A stretch of DNA of 64,000 nucleotides from assembly GCA_030148805.1 (NCBI GenBank), contig JASBSS010000001.1, positions 124,001 to 188,000 on the forward strand. Reading direction: 5' to 3'. Below are positions 38,493 to 46,619 of the stretch, piece after piece. Each line of letters begins with the position of its first letter. Position 1 is the first letter of the stretch. The position numbers were made by a program, and so were the translations under genes. Origin of the DNA: Thiogranum sp. Its GTDB lineage: Bacteria > Pseudomonadota > Gammaproteobacteria > DSM-19610. The notes below the pieces were generated by a model that worked only from the letters and a program-made list of their open reading frames with translations, was not told the DNA's origin and searched no databases.

Positions 38493-38882
38493 CTACCTGA
38501 CCGGGTGAATGAAGGGGAAGATGTCGGTCGCGCCGATCACGTCGGTAATGATGAAGATGACGAAAATCAACACCAGGACACCGAGCACGTCGCCACCGGC
38601 CTGCTGACTTTCGATGCCGGCGTTGATGCGCGCCAGTTCGCTATTGCTGAGACTGCTGATACGGGCATCGAGCTGCGCCGGATCGACCCCCCAAGCCCGG
38701 AGCTGTTCGCGCGCCGATTCCTGCGCCAGCAACTGTCGCAGGCGGCTTTCGTCCGGGCGCTGCTGGAGCGCTGGACTGACAATTTCACCGGTCCCGACCA
38801 TCGCCGCCTGCGCAGGTCCGATCGGAAGTATCGCCAACACGCAGGACAACAGCGCTGCCAACGTGCGTCGCATGATATGCAT
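38493..38882 (-). CDS. PA2779-family small membrane protein
   Basis: A 129-residue protein with a signal sequence (RRTLAALLSCVLAILPIGPA, QA), a helical polar segment (about 40-95) and a C-terminal membrane helix (VLGVLVLIFVIFIITDVIG). This is the layout of PA2779-type proteins. The ATG at 38882 has GAGGAG eight bases before it. It directly precedes the PA2778-like peptidase gene, and the conserved pairing suggests that it is a partner or substrate. No enzymatic motif is present. Confidence 0.85.
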   Translation of the reverse strand: MHIMRRTLAALLSCVLAILPIGPAQAAMVGTGEIVSPALQQRPDESRLRQLLAQESAREQLRAWGVDPAQLDARISSLSNSELARINAGIESQQAGGDVLGVLVLIFVIFIITDVIGATDIFPFIHPVR

Positions 38883-39072
38883 ATCAGAGTCTCCTCATTG
38901 GTTGTAGGGTATAGACGGTCTGGGCCGTCGACGCGCTCATGCGTCGGCGACAGTATATCAATTCCGCACAATCCATCCTGACATCAAATGACATACCCGC
39001 GGTCCGTGGATTTCCGCCGGCCTCTGTTTTATGCTTTTGATAAACGATGGTTAATCAAGCTGAGAGGTAGTT

Positions 39073-39366
39073 ATGGAATTGCCGCAACGTGACGGGGACG
39101 GTTACCTGGTGGACATGAGCGCGTGGACACCGGAAATCGGGCGCGCAATGGCCGCCGCCGACGGTGTCGAGCTCGACGAATCCCAATGGGAACAGATCCT
39201 GAAAGCGCGGGAATACTACGACGAGCACGCGGTGGTGCCGCCGATCCGCAAGTTCGCCAAGTACATCGGCCAGGATCAGAAGGCCATGTTCAAGCAGTGG
39301 ATGAGTGGACCGATGAAACCGATCACCAAATATGGCGGTCTGCCCAAACCCACGGGGTGCGTCTGA
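39073..39366 (+). CDS. tusE: TusE/DsrC-family sulfur-relay protein
   Basis: A 97-residue protein of the DsrC/TusE/DsvC family. It keeps DGYLVDMSAWTPEIGRAMAA, VPPIRKFAKYIG and the C-terminal arm PKPTGCV with the penultimate cysteine that carries sulfur. The second arm cysteine of true DsrC, about ten residues earlier, is absent (PITKYGG there). TusE-type transfer to tRNA 2-thiouridine synthesis is therefore more likely than dissimilatory sulfite reduction. GAGAGG precedes the ATG. It overlaps the start of the L,D-transpeptidase gene by 10 nt. Confidence 0.9.
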   Translation: MELPQRDGDGYLVDMSAWTPEIGRAMAAADGVELDESQWEQILKAREYYDEHAVVPPIRKFAKYIGQDQKAMFKQWMSGPMKPITKYGGLPKPTGCV

Positions 39367-40280
39367 AGCGCGCGCGGGCGCTGCCGGCCGCCGCCTTGCT
39401 CCTGGCGCCGGCCGGCGCCCACGCCGAAACCCTGATCCGACCGCCGCTGGACGTCGATCTGATCGGTCAGGTGCGCTACGTCGAAGCGCAACCCGAGGAC
39501 ACCTTGCTCGACATCGCCCGGCGCCACGACATCGGTCAGGACGAGATCCTGCACGCCAATCCCCAGGTCGACCGCTGGCTACCCAGGGCCGGCACCCAGG
39601 TGGTGCTGCCTGCCCGCCATATCCTGCCCCTGGCCAAGCGCGAAGGGCTGATCCTCAACGTCGCTGAAATGCGGCTGTACTATTTCCCGCCGTCCCAGGC
39701 GGGCGAGACGGACGTGGTGCAGACCTACCCGGTCAGCGTCGGCCGCATGGATTGGGATACGCCCCAGGGGACCACCCGGATTGTCGCCAAGACCCGCAAC
39801 CCCTCGTGGCGACCGCCGGAATCGATCAAGCAGGAACACGCCGCCGACGGCGACCCCCTGCCCGACGTGGTGCCGGCCGGTCCCGACAATCCGCTGGGCA
39901 AGTACGCCATGCGCTTGGGCCTGCCGGGCTATCTGATCCACAGCACCAACAAGCCCTTCGGCGTGGGCATGCGCGTCACCCACGGCTGTGTGCGCATGTA
40001 TCCGGAGGACATCGAGCGGTTGTTTCCCCAGGTGCCGGTCAATACGCCGGTACAGATCGTCAACCAGCCGGTGAAAGTCGGCTGGCTGGGCGCGACGCTG
40101 TTCATCGAGATCCACCCTCCCTTGGAAGAGGACCGGGAGAAGATCAATCTCATGGCGCGGGCCATGGACCTGATCAACAAGGAACGGGCGCGGCGGCCGT
40201 TCGCGCTGGATGGGGCGGCGTTGAACCGGGCGATCAAGAGCCAGGACGGCATGCCGGCGCCGATCGGTCAGGCCGAGTGA
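39357..40280 (+). CDS. L,D-transpeptidase (ErfK/YbiS type) with LysM
   Basis: A 307-residue periplasmic enzyme. After the signal peptide (about 1-23) comes a LysM-like repeat (about 38-85: VEAQPEDTLLDIARRHDI, ILHANPQVDRWLP) and a YkuD catalytic domain (about 95-235) with YLIHST (H195) and THGCVRMYP (H209, C211). A C-terminal extension of about 70 residues follows, as in ErfK/YbiS/YcfS/YnhG. In Escherichia coli these enzymes attach Braun lipoprotein to peptidoglycan, and an Lpp-type lipoprotein gene lies just downstream on the other strand. The start is a GTG at 39357 inside tusE, which gives a proper signal peptide. Confidence 0.88.
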   Translation: MRLKRARALPAAALLLAPAGAHAETLIRPPLDVDLIGQVRYVEAQPEDTLLDIARRHDIGQDEILHANPQVDRWLPRAGTQVVLPARHILPLAKREGLILNVAEMRLYYFPPSQAGETDVVQTYPVSVGRMDWDTPQGTTRIVAKTRNPSWRPPESIKQEHAADGDPLPDVVPAGPDNPLGKYAMRLGLPGYLIHSTNKPFGVGMRVTHGCVRMYPEDIERLFPQVPVNTPVQIVNQPVKVGWLGATLFIEIHPPLEEDREKINLMARAMDLINKERARRPFALDGAALNRAIKSQDGMPAPIGQAE

Positions 40281-40317
40281 AAAAGGGGCGGCTGGTCCGG
40301 AAACCGGACCGGCCGCC
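40280..40317 (-). terminator. Rho-independent terminator of the Lpp-type lipoprotein gene
   Basis: A 14-bp stem (40287-40300 with 40304-40317, one G-U pair) and an AAA loop lead into CC and five Ts on the minus strand. It overlaps the last base of the convergent transpeptidase stop codon. A strong stem fits a highly expressed lipoprotein. Confidence 0.88.
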
Positions 40318-40344
40318 GCGTCATTGCCGGTGGCGACCGGCGGT

Positions 40345-40635
40345 TTACTTGTACATCGATTTCTTGAACATCCGATCGATCTTCTCGGCCGTGGCGTCGG
40401 CCGAGGCCTTGGCCGCGTCGGCGGTGGACTTGGCCTCATTGGCCGTGGCCGAAGCGGCGGCGGCCTCCTTGCGGGCGGCCGCGGCGTCGGCCGCCGCCTG
40501 CTGGGCGGTTTCGTTCGCCTGACGGATTTCGCTGCGCAGCGAATCCATGCCGGAAGTGCTGGCGCAGCCAGTCAGGCTGCCCAGGGACACCAGCCCGACC
40601 AGGGCCACGGCGGTTCTCAACGGTCTGTGTTTCAT
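40345..40635 (-). CDS. lpp: Lpp/OprI-type major outer-membrane lipoprotein
   Basis: A 96-residue lipoprotein. The leader ends in LTGC, with lipidation at Cys 24, and the mature part is an alanine-rich coiled coil (QQAAADAAAARKEAAAASAT) of the OprI kind. It ends in RMFKKSMYK with a terminal lysine, which in Lpp is the residue joined to peptidoglycan. It would tether the outer membrane to the wall. AGAGGA is seven bases before the ATG. It is bracketed by two L,D-transpeptidase genes, and enzymes of that class perform this linkage. Confidence 0.88.
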   Translation of the reverse strand: MKHRPLRTAVALVGLVSLGSLTGCASTSGMDSLRSEIRQANETAQQAAADAAAARKEAAAASATANEAKSTADAAKASADATAEKIDRMFKKSMYK

Positions 40636-40756
40636 GTCCGGTCCTCTTCTTTAAATGGGTCTGTTGAAAAAATTGTCTGAACCTGCGTTCAGGCGCAAGT
40701 GTAGAACAGCTGGGAACAAAAAGGTTGCACATTTTTTCCCCGGCGACGAGGTCGGC

Positions 40757-41350
40757 TTAGCGCACGACGACCCGCATCCCCAGCCGCACCCAGCGCGCGA
40801 GATCGTCGATCTGCTCGTTGGTGAGCGCGATACAGCCGCTGGTCCAGTTGAAGTCCTCATGGATACGCGGATCGCCGGCGCCGATGCCGTGGATACCCAG
40901 GAAGCCACCCAGGGGGGTTTGCTGCGGCGGCATCCGGGAGTTGGCCAGCGCCTGGCGGATGCGGCGGAATTGTTCCGGCTCGATCACTCCCGCCCGCAAC
41001 GCTCGCTCGGCCTGCGCCAGCGACGGGTAATCAAAACCGAAGAAGCGGTGGAAATGGCTGTCCTCGGCGATGCGGGCGATATGGAACTCGCCCAGGGGGG
41101 TCTTGTCATCGTGGCGGCGTCGATCCTCGGTGGTACCGCCCCGGCCGATGGAGATATTCGGATAACTGCGCTCCACCTGCTCACCCTGCATCACATCGAG
41201 GGTCAGCCGCTGGGTATCGACCAGCAACCAGATCTCTTCTCCCGGCGCGGCGGCAACCGTCCCGGCGGTGGTCCCGAGAGCCGTCGCGACGATCAACAGC
41301 GCGGCCAGCTTGAAAATTGTCAATTTGGTCTCAAGGCGGGCGGGACTCAT
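40757..41350 (-). CDS. L,D-transpeptidase (YkuD domain), short type
   Basis: A 197-residue periplasmic enzyme with an N-terminal signal segment (LTIFKLAALLIVATALGTTA) and a YkuD domain. GIHGIG (H154) and TSGCIALTN (C173) form the active site. A helical insert (about 105-145) stands before the active-site region, and there is no LysM. It is upstream of and co-oriented with the Lpp-type gene. It may cross-link peptidoglycan or act on that lipoprotein. The ATG at 41350 lacks a clear ribosome site; a TTG nearer the hydrophobic core is possible. Confidence 0.85.
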   Translation of the reverse strand: MSPARLETKLTIFKLAALLIVATALGTTAGTVAAAPGEEIWLLVDTQRLTLDVMQGEQVERSYPNISIGRGGTTEDRRRHDDKTPLGEFHIARIAEDSHFHRFFGFDYPSLAQAERALRAGVIEPEQFRRIRQALANSRMPPQQTPLGGFLGIHGIGAGDPRIHEDFNWTSGCIALTNEQIDDLARWVRLGMRVVVR

Positions 41351-41486
41351 CGGCGTTATTGTACCGGATCGACGACAAGGGCGGGAGCTTTCCACCCAGA
41401 GCAACCCGTGATTGCAGGGCGCCGGCCGGTCGGCGATACTCAAGCGCCTGCGTTAGCCCGCAAGATGACCCCGGCGTGAGGCGGTG

Positions 41487-42230
41487 ATGAAAAAAACGCT
41501 TATCGGAATATCGGCCCTGGTGGTCGTGGTCGCCATCCTGGTGTGGCAACTGTACCTGAACCTGGACGCCATCGTCGCCCGCGCCATCGAGGACATCGGC
41601 AGCGAGGTCACCGGCACCTCGGTGACCGTCGAAGGGGTGCACTTGCAACTATTGGAAGGCAAGGCCGCGCTGGCCGGGGTGCGCGTGGCCAATCCCCCCG
41701 GATTCACCGGTCAGACGATCTTCCTGCTGGAAAACATCTCGGTGTCGCTCGCGCTCGATTCCCTGCAGAAAAACCCGATCGTCATCAACCGGCTCGTGGT
41801 CAATCAGCCCCAGGTGTTCCTGGAGTTGAACGAAGAAGGCAAGTCAAACCTGAACGTGTTGAAAAAGAATGTTCAGACCTATACCGCCGACGGTGGGACA
41901 CCGGAACAGGCGCCCACTGAGCCGGTCCGTTTCATCATTCGCAAACTGGTGTTCGCCGGCGGCCGCGTCAGTGCCAGCAGCACTTTGCGACCGGATGAAC
42001 CGGTGGTCACCGACCTGCCACCCTTTGAAATGAATGATCTGGGCCAGGCCCAGGGCGGCGCCAGCGGCGCCAGCCTCGCCCGGGAAGTGCTCCAACGCCT
42101 GCTCCAGCACGCCGCGCGGGCCGCCGGGCGCGTGGGCGCCGAGGCGGCCAAACAACGGCTGGAGGAAAAAGCCCGTGAAACGATCGACAAAAAGTTCGAC
42201 GGTGCGCTCGACGGTTTGTTGGGTAAGTAG
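41487..42230 (+). CDS. AsmA-like membrane-anchored protein
   Basis: A 247-residue protein with an N-terminal anchor (LIGISALVVVVAILVWQLYL). A domain follows (about 30-120: EVTGTSVTVEGVHLQLLEGK, SVSLALDSLQKNPIVINRLV, VFLELNEEGKSNLNVL) typical of the first part of AsmA/DUF748 proteins. The C-terminal 70 residues are helical and charged. It is much shorter than full AsmA, so it may be a small family member. Envelope lipid or protein trafficking is only an inference from the family. The ATG at 41487 follows GAGG. Confidence 0.75.
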   Translation: MKKTLIGISALVVVVAILVWQLYLNLDAIVARAIEDIGSEVTGTSVTVEGVHLQLLEGKAALAGVRVANPPGFTGQTIFLLENISVSLALDSLQKNPIVINRLVVNQPQVFLELNEEGKSNLNVLKKNVQTYTADGGTPEQAPTEPVRFIIRKLVFAGGRVSASSTLRPDEPVVTDLPPFEMNDLGQAQGGASGASLAREVLQRLLQHAARAAGRVGAEAAKQRLEEKARETIDKKFDGALDGLLGK

Positions 42231-42259
42231 AGGCGCCGGCGTGTCACCGGGCTCGCGCC

Positions 42260-43402
42260 TCACAGGCGTTTGAGCAGCAGGCGCAAAGGACGGAGCAGGT
42301 AATACAGAAACGCCAGGCCCCTGGGCAGATCGACTAGGGAGCGGTCCGCGTCGCCCGGCGTCAATGCCCACCGTAGCCAGCCCCCCAATCGGTACCAGGG
42401 TGAATCGGTGAGCGCCAGGTAGTAAGCCGTTTGGGAACGGTGGTACAGCGGTTTCATCGCCTCGCTCAGGGTGTCGGTGTCGGCCGGAAACAGATGCGCG
42501 TGCACCTCGTCGGCCAGCCGCCGGATACTTCTGCGCCGCACCAGCCGCGCCGGTGCGCCTTGCGGCAAGGGCACGTCCAGCAAGCGGTTGGCCAACACGG
42601 CGGCTACCGCCAGCGCCCGCCGGCAGCCGAGTTCGCGGGCGCGCAAAAACGCGCCGCGCCAGTCCTCGGCGCTGTATTCACCCGTCAACCGGGCCATGTC
42701 GCTGAGATAATGCAGCGAAGGTTTCCAGTACTCCTTCACCGCGTTGAGCGCGCAGATCAACAGACAATCAGGTCCGCAGAAAGTCGGGACCGGTTGCCCC
42801 ATGAGCGGCACAGTGCACACCGCGTCCCACAAGCGTTCCCAGCGCAGCGGTAGATTCCTCGGTGGCATACCCCAATGCAGATCGATGGCCGTATGATGCT
42901 GACTGTGCGCCAGACAGGACTGCAAGGCCGCCGGATGACGTTCCTGCACCCGGTAACCAAGGTTCACCAACAAGCGCTCGGCGGCGGCGTGATCGTCCGG
43001 TGACACCAGCAGATCCAGATCGCCGCAGGCGCGCAGCGCCAGATCACCGTGAATCAGCACCGCAGCCACCGGTCCCTTGAACGCGGCAACCCGGATGCCG
43101 GCCGCCGCGAACTGGCGCACCAGTTCCAGCAATTGCGTCGCCAACGCCAGATTGTGACAGGTGTAGGCCTTGTGCAGGCGTTGCAGCTCCTGTCCCAACG
43201 CCGGGCTGAGCAGCACGCCGCCATGCTGCTGCAGATTCACCGACAACAGAGGGATGGCACGATACCCCTCGGCCAGGCGCAATATTCTCGCCCAGTCGAG
43301 GTCTCGTCGCAGCAGGTCGTGCAACCGTGAGACCGCCTGGGCATCCAGCCGGGGCCGGGCGCACAATGACAGCAATTCGGTTTCCGCTAGGCTAGGCAAC
43401 AT
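42260..43402 (-). CDS. Nucleotidyltransferase-fold protein (PF14907 type)
   Basis: A 380-residue protein of the large nucleotidyltransferase family often found in peptide-modification loci. The core reads AAFKGPVAAVLIHGDLALRA, then CGDLDLLVSPDD, giving the catalytic Asp pair D128/D130. Later HTAIDLHWGMPP supplies the third acidic residue. The C-terminal half is helical. I chose the ATG at 43402; the frame extends to 43537 but that part is unlike the family start. It is the outermost gene of a cassette with a PqqD-like chaperone, an HprK-like kinase and a small leader-bearing protein. Transfer of a nucleotide to a peptide or protein is a reasonable guess. Confidence 0.82.
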   Translation of the reverse strand: MLPSLAETELLSLCARPRLDAQAVSRLHDLLRRDLDWARILRLAEGYRAIPLLSVNLQQHGGVLLSPALGQELQRLHKAYTCHNLALATQLLELVRQFAAAGIRVAAFKGPVAAVLIHGDLALRACGDLDLLVSPDDHAAAERLLVNLGYRVQERHPAALQSCLAHSQHHTAIDLHWGMPPRNLPLRWERLWDAVCTVPLMGQPVPTFCGPDCLLICALNAVKEYWKPSLHYLSDMARLTGEYSAEDWRGAFLRARELGCRRALAVAAVLANRLLDVPLPQGAPARLVRRRSIRRLADEVHAHLFPADTDTLSEAMKPLYHRSQTAYYLALTDSPWYRLGGWLRWALTPGDADRSLVDLPRGLAFLYYLLRPLRLLLKRL

Positions 43403-43577
43403 CGGTTGGCGCAGGATTTTGTAGTCGTTATGAACACCAAGATATAGGAAAACCGGGCCGGCCGCACGCTCCGCGCCCGCCTCCAAGCCCGCTGACAAGT
43501 CAGCGCCACCGGGATACGCTAGAATGAGCGGCGCCACCGGCGCCGAGCGTCGTGAACCTCAGCCCAACGGAAGAACC

Positions 43578-43844
43578 ATGTCGCCAAAACTACAAAGCCA
43601 TCTGAGCGTCCAGAAAGTCGCAGACGAGGCACTGGTCCTCGACGTGAACAGCGGCCAGATCCATCAATTGAACGCCTCCGCGGCCTGGCTGTTGGCACAG
43701 TGCGACGGGAACAAACCCGTGGAGCAGCTGATCGAGGATTTCGCCGCCCACTTCGCCCTGGACGAGACCACCGCCCGGCGCGACGTCAACGCCGCCCTTG
43801 CGCAGCTGGTGGAGCTGCGGATCGTGACCCCGGACAGCCCCTAA
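43578..43844 (+). CDS. PqqD-family peptide chaperone
   Basis: An 88-residue PqqD-like domain: VADEALVLDVNSGQIHQLNA, SAAWLLAQCDGNKPVEQLIE, DFAAHFALDETTARRDV. PqqD domains bind leader peptides and hand them to modifying enzymes. It lies between the nucleotidyltransferase and HprK-like kinase genes but on the opposite strand, and its stop is 8 nt from the kinase stop. This resembles what NCBI/TIGRFAMs call the HPr-rel-A system PqqD family chaperone, from memory. The ATG at 43578 has GGAAG six bases upstream. Confidence 0.88.
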   Translation: MSPKLQSHLSVQKVADEALVLDVNSGQIHQLNASAAWLLAQCDGNKPVEQLIEDFAAHFALDETTARRDVNAALAQLVELRIVTPDSP

Positions 43845-43851
43845 GGATCCG

Positions 43852-44688
43852 TTACCCGCCGGCTCTCAAATCCGCGATCAATTCACAGGTCGCGCGCAGC
43901 TCGCCGGCCTCCAACAGATAAGCCGGAACCGCCGAGGCGATGCTCACCGCGGCCTCCAGGCCCTTGGCCGGATGCGCCAGGGCATTCAGCGTATTGGCGT
44001 AGAGCCGCGCGCTCGCCTCGGCCGGAGAAACGCGGGTGCAGCGGGGCGGGTCCGCGCCAGCCGAGCGCTGCAGGAAGACTATCGCGCCCAGCGCTCTGGG
44101 GTCGAACACCGTACGGCCCGGCAAATCGGCGACAGGAACATGCAGGGTTCTTTCGGTGCGGGTGACGGTTTCGGGCAACGGATAGGGCCCCGGCGGCGGC
44201 GTCTTGAGACAAAGGGCGTGCGGATACGCGTGGACGGCGCAACTCTCGGGCTCGAGCACCGCCAGTTCATCGCTTAGATAATCGAAGCCGTGGCTCAACA
44301 GCGCCCACGCCGTGGTCGATTTTCCGGTACCGGACTCGGCGACGATCATCGTCACCCTATCGCCATAGGCCAGGGCCGCCGAATGCACGAAATACAGATC
44401 GGGTCGCCGCCTCTGTAAATCGATGGTCAGCAACTTCTCGAACCCGTAGATGAACAGATACGGCAGCGCGGGATCGTTCTCCTGTTCCAGGGCGATCTGG
44501 TCGCCTCTGCGAACGCGGAAGCCACCATCATCGCTTCCTTCCACCGTATAATCCATATCCGCAGCAGCGTCCTCCGATTGACGAAACGCCTGGTAGTTGA
44601 CCAGCAGCAAATCGTTGAAACGCGGATCGCGGCAACGCACCACGATTCGCTGGTCGAAGATCCGGAAGTGGAATTCAGTAGGAAGCAA
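43852..44688 (-). CDS. HprK-related kinase
   Basis: A 278-residue protein with an HPr kinase/PEP carboxykinase-type core. FVHSAALAYGDRVTMIVAE leads into the P-loop AESGTGKSTT (117-126), and the metal-binding motif SDELAVLEP follows (139 on). The first 90 residues form an N-terminal domain with YLFIYGFEKLL and FEKLLTIDLQ. No HPr or PTS genes are nearby, so the target is probably a peptide or protein of this cassette. It fits the HprK-related kinase A family as I recall it. The start is unclear: a TTG at 44688 is the only candidate before residue 45. A terminator separates it from the small-protein gene upstream. Confidence 0.82.
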   Translation of the reverse strand: MLPTEFHFRIFDQRIVVRCRDPRFNDLLLVNYQAFRQSEDAAADMDYTVEGSDDGGFRVRRGDQIALEQENDPALPYLFIYGFEKLLTIDLQRRRPDLYFVHSAALAYGDRVTMIVAESGTGKSTTAWALLSHGFDYLSDELAVLEPESCAVHAYPHALCLKTPPPGPYPLPETVTRTERTLHVPVADLPGRTVFDPRALGAIVFLQRSAGADPPRCTRVSPAEASARLYANTLNALAHPAKGLEAAVSIASAVPAYLLEAGELRATCELIADLRAGG

Positions 44689-44714
44689 GCGGACTTCTGG
44701 GGGGCAATCTAAAG

Positions 44715-44747
44715 AAAAAGCCGCGCTGTCACCAGTGCGGCTTTTTT
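44715..44747. terminator. Bidirectional-type terminator between the small protein and kinase genes
   Basis: Arms AAAAAGCCGC and GCGGCTTTTT pair perfectly, with CTG/CAG extending the stem inside. There are T tracts on both strands. It lies 24 nt after the stop of the small protein (minus strand) and before the kinase start. This allows high expression of the small gene and limited read-through. Confidence 0.9.
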
Positions 44748-44770
44748 GGCCCTACGAGCCGGAAACGAAC

Positions 44771-45049
44771 TTACTTGGGACGGCCGCCCATTTTCGCGCC
44801 ACTCTGACCGAAGGGAGCGAAATTTCCACCGTCGTTGAAATCCTGGTTCACCTTCTTGGCCAAACCGGGCGGCGGACCGTCGAAGAGACCGCGTTTTTCC
44901 TGCCCGATGCCGTTGTTCCCCCTGAGAATGATATTCGAACCGTTCTTGGCGAACGACGGCATCGCGGTCATGGTCAGAATGACCGGGGCCACGTAGCCGG
45001 CTTTTTTCAGAAAGTCTCGCCGGGATTTCTGATGATCGTCTGTATTCAT
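44771..45049 (-). CDS. Small protein with Tat-like leader, candidate cassette substrate
   Basis: A 92-residue protein I cannot assign. The N-terminus KSRRDFLKKAGYVAPVILTM has a twin-arginine-type motif (SRRDFLKK) and a hydrophobic stretch ending in PSFA, so it could be exported. The mature part is about 58 residues, Gly/Asn/Pro-rich, with ILRGNNGIGQEKRGLF, DGPPPGLAKK and GGNFAPFGQSGAKMGGRPK. It has no cysteine. It is the first gene before the HprK-like kinase, with its own terminator and a good ribosome site (GAGGAG). Size, leader and position suggest it is the substrate of the PqqD/kinase/nucleotidyltransferase genes, which is inference. Confidence 0.78.
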   Translation of the reverse strand: MNTDDHQKSRRDFLKKAGYVAPVILTMTAMPSFAKNGSNIILRGNNGIGQEKRGLFDGPPPGLAKKVNQDFNDGGNFAPFGQSGAKMGGRPK

Positions 45050-45065
45050 GTGAGACTCCTCAAAA

Positions 45066-45095
45066 TACTGATTACCAAATTACTGACTACCAAAA
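45066..45095. repeat. Tandem 15-bp direct repeat upstream of the small-protein gene
   Basis: TACTGATTACCAAAT (45066-45080) is followed directly by TACTGACTACCAAAA (45081-45095), 13 of 15 identical. It lies 17-46 nt upstream of the ATG at 45049, close to or inside the leader. It runs into the AT palindrome CCAAAATTTTTGG (45090-45102). A regulator or RNA-binding protein site is possible. Confidence 0.6.
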
Positions 45096-45343
45096 TTTTT
45101 GGACTGTGCACCCAACTCACCTGGTCACGGGGAATTCTATACGGTTTAAATTTCTTCTCTAACCGTGGTTGCACGAGCAAGCCTGTGCCAGATTGCGATT
45201 GCTGTCAATAGCAAAAGACGCCAATCGCCGCGCAGCCTGTCCATCGAACCCGCCGCCATTATTCATCTTTTTGATTTTAATTAATTTATCTCTGCTATGG
45301 AGCCGTTTCCAGACACCTTTTACCCGCGCTGGCGGACCCTGGC

Positions 45344-46525
45344 CTACAGGGTGATCGACACCTTCCGCGAGACGCTTTCAGCCCGCTCCACGGCCGCCTC
45401 CAGCGTGGCGGCGCGCGCCAGCGCCACGCCCATGCGCCGGCGGCCGGTGACCTCGGGCTTGCCGAACAGACGCAACTGGGTATCGGGCGGGGCCAGGGCC
45501 TGGTCGAGCGCGCCGAAAGTCACCTGCCGCGAGTCCCCCTCCGCCAGCACCACGCTGGACGCCGACGGTCCGTGGAAATGGATGTTGGGTATCGGCAAAC
45601 CGAGAATCGCCCGGGCGTGGAGCGCGAACTGCGACAGATCCTGCGAGATCATGGTCACCATGCCGGTGTCATGCGGCCGGGGTGAGACTTCGCTGAAAAT
45701 GACCTCGTCGCCACGCACGAACAACTCCACCCCGAACAGCCCCCGGCCACCGAGTGCCGCGGTCACACTGGCTGCGATTTCCCGCGCCCGGGACAGCACC
45801 CGCTCCGACATCGGTTGCGGCTGCCACGACTGGCGATAATCGCCGTCGACCTGCAGATGGCCGATCGGTTCGCAGAAGCTCGTCCCCTGCGCGTGTCTGA
45901 CCGTCAGCTGCGTGATCTCGTAGTCGAATTCCACCCACGCCTCGACGATCACCTTGCCGGCACCGCTGCGCCCGCCGGCTTGCGCATAGTTCCAGGCCGC
46001 CTCGATATCAGCGGCGTTTTTCACCGTGCTCTGACCCTTGCCCGAAGAGCTCATGATCGGCTTGACCACGCACGGCAGGCCGATCGCGGCCACGGCGGCG
46101 TCGAATTCCGCGCGCGTCGCGGCAAACCGGTAGGCGGAGGTTTTCAAGCCCAGCTCCTCGGCCGCCAGGCGTCGGATGCCTTCGCGGTTCATGGTCAGGC
46201 GCGTGGCCCGCGCGGTGGGAATGACAGTGAAACCCTCCGCTTCCAGCGCCACCAGCGTGTCGGTGGCGATCGCCTCGATTTCGGGCACGATGTAGTGCGG
46301 CTTTTCCTGTTCGATGATGGCGCGCAGACGCTCACCGTCGAGCATCGAGAGGGTATGGCTGCGGTGCGCTACCTGCATGGCCGGCGTGTTCTCATAGCGA
46401 TCGAGAACGATCACTTCCACGCCGAGCCGTTGCAGCTCGATCACCACCTCCTTGCCCAGCTCGCCGCCACCGCACAACAGCACGCGGGTTGCGTTGGGCG
46501 CCAGCGGGGTTCCTAGCGACGTCAT
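45344..46525 (-). CDS. purT: Formate-dependent phosphoribosylglycinamide formyltransferase
   Basis: A 393-residue ATP-grasp enzyme of purine synthesis that makes formyl-GAR from GAR, formate and ATP. It has [45 protein letters not shown] (ATP-binding loop), GLFGVELFV and [15 protein letters not shown]. It is full length for the family. The ATG at 46525 follows GGAGA. A TATAAT box on the minus strand (46574-46579) lies about 50 nt upstream, without a good -35. It appears monocistronic. Confidence 0.95.
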   Translation of the reverse strand: MTSLGTPLAPNATRVLLCGGGELGKEVVIELQRLGVEVIVLDRYENTPAMQVAHRSHTLSMLDGERLRAIIEQEKPHYIVPEIEAIATDTLVALEAEGFTVIPTARATRLTMNREGIRRLAAEELGLKTSAYRFAATRAEFDAAVAAIGLPCVVKPIMSSSGKGQSTVKNAADIEAAWNYAQAGGRSGAGKVIVEAWVEFDYEITQLTVRHAQGTSFCEPIGHLQVDGDYRQSWQPQPMSERVLSRAREIAASVTAALGGRGLFGVELFVRGDEVIFSEVSPRPHDTGMVTMISQDLSQFALHARAILGLPIPNIHFHGPSASSVVLAEGDSRQVTFGALDQALAPPDTQLRLFGKPEVTGRRRMGVALARAATLEAAVERAESVSRKVSITL

Positions 46526-46619
46526 GGACGGGTCTCCTGCATGAATGGGTCTTCTGATAGGCCTGAATCTTCGATTATAAGGCAGGCACAGGCGCAGGGC
46601 CCAACCGATACGCCCGGGC

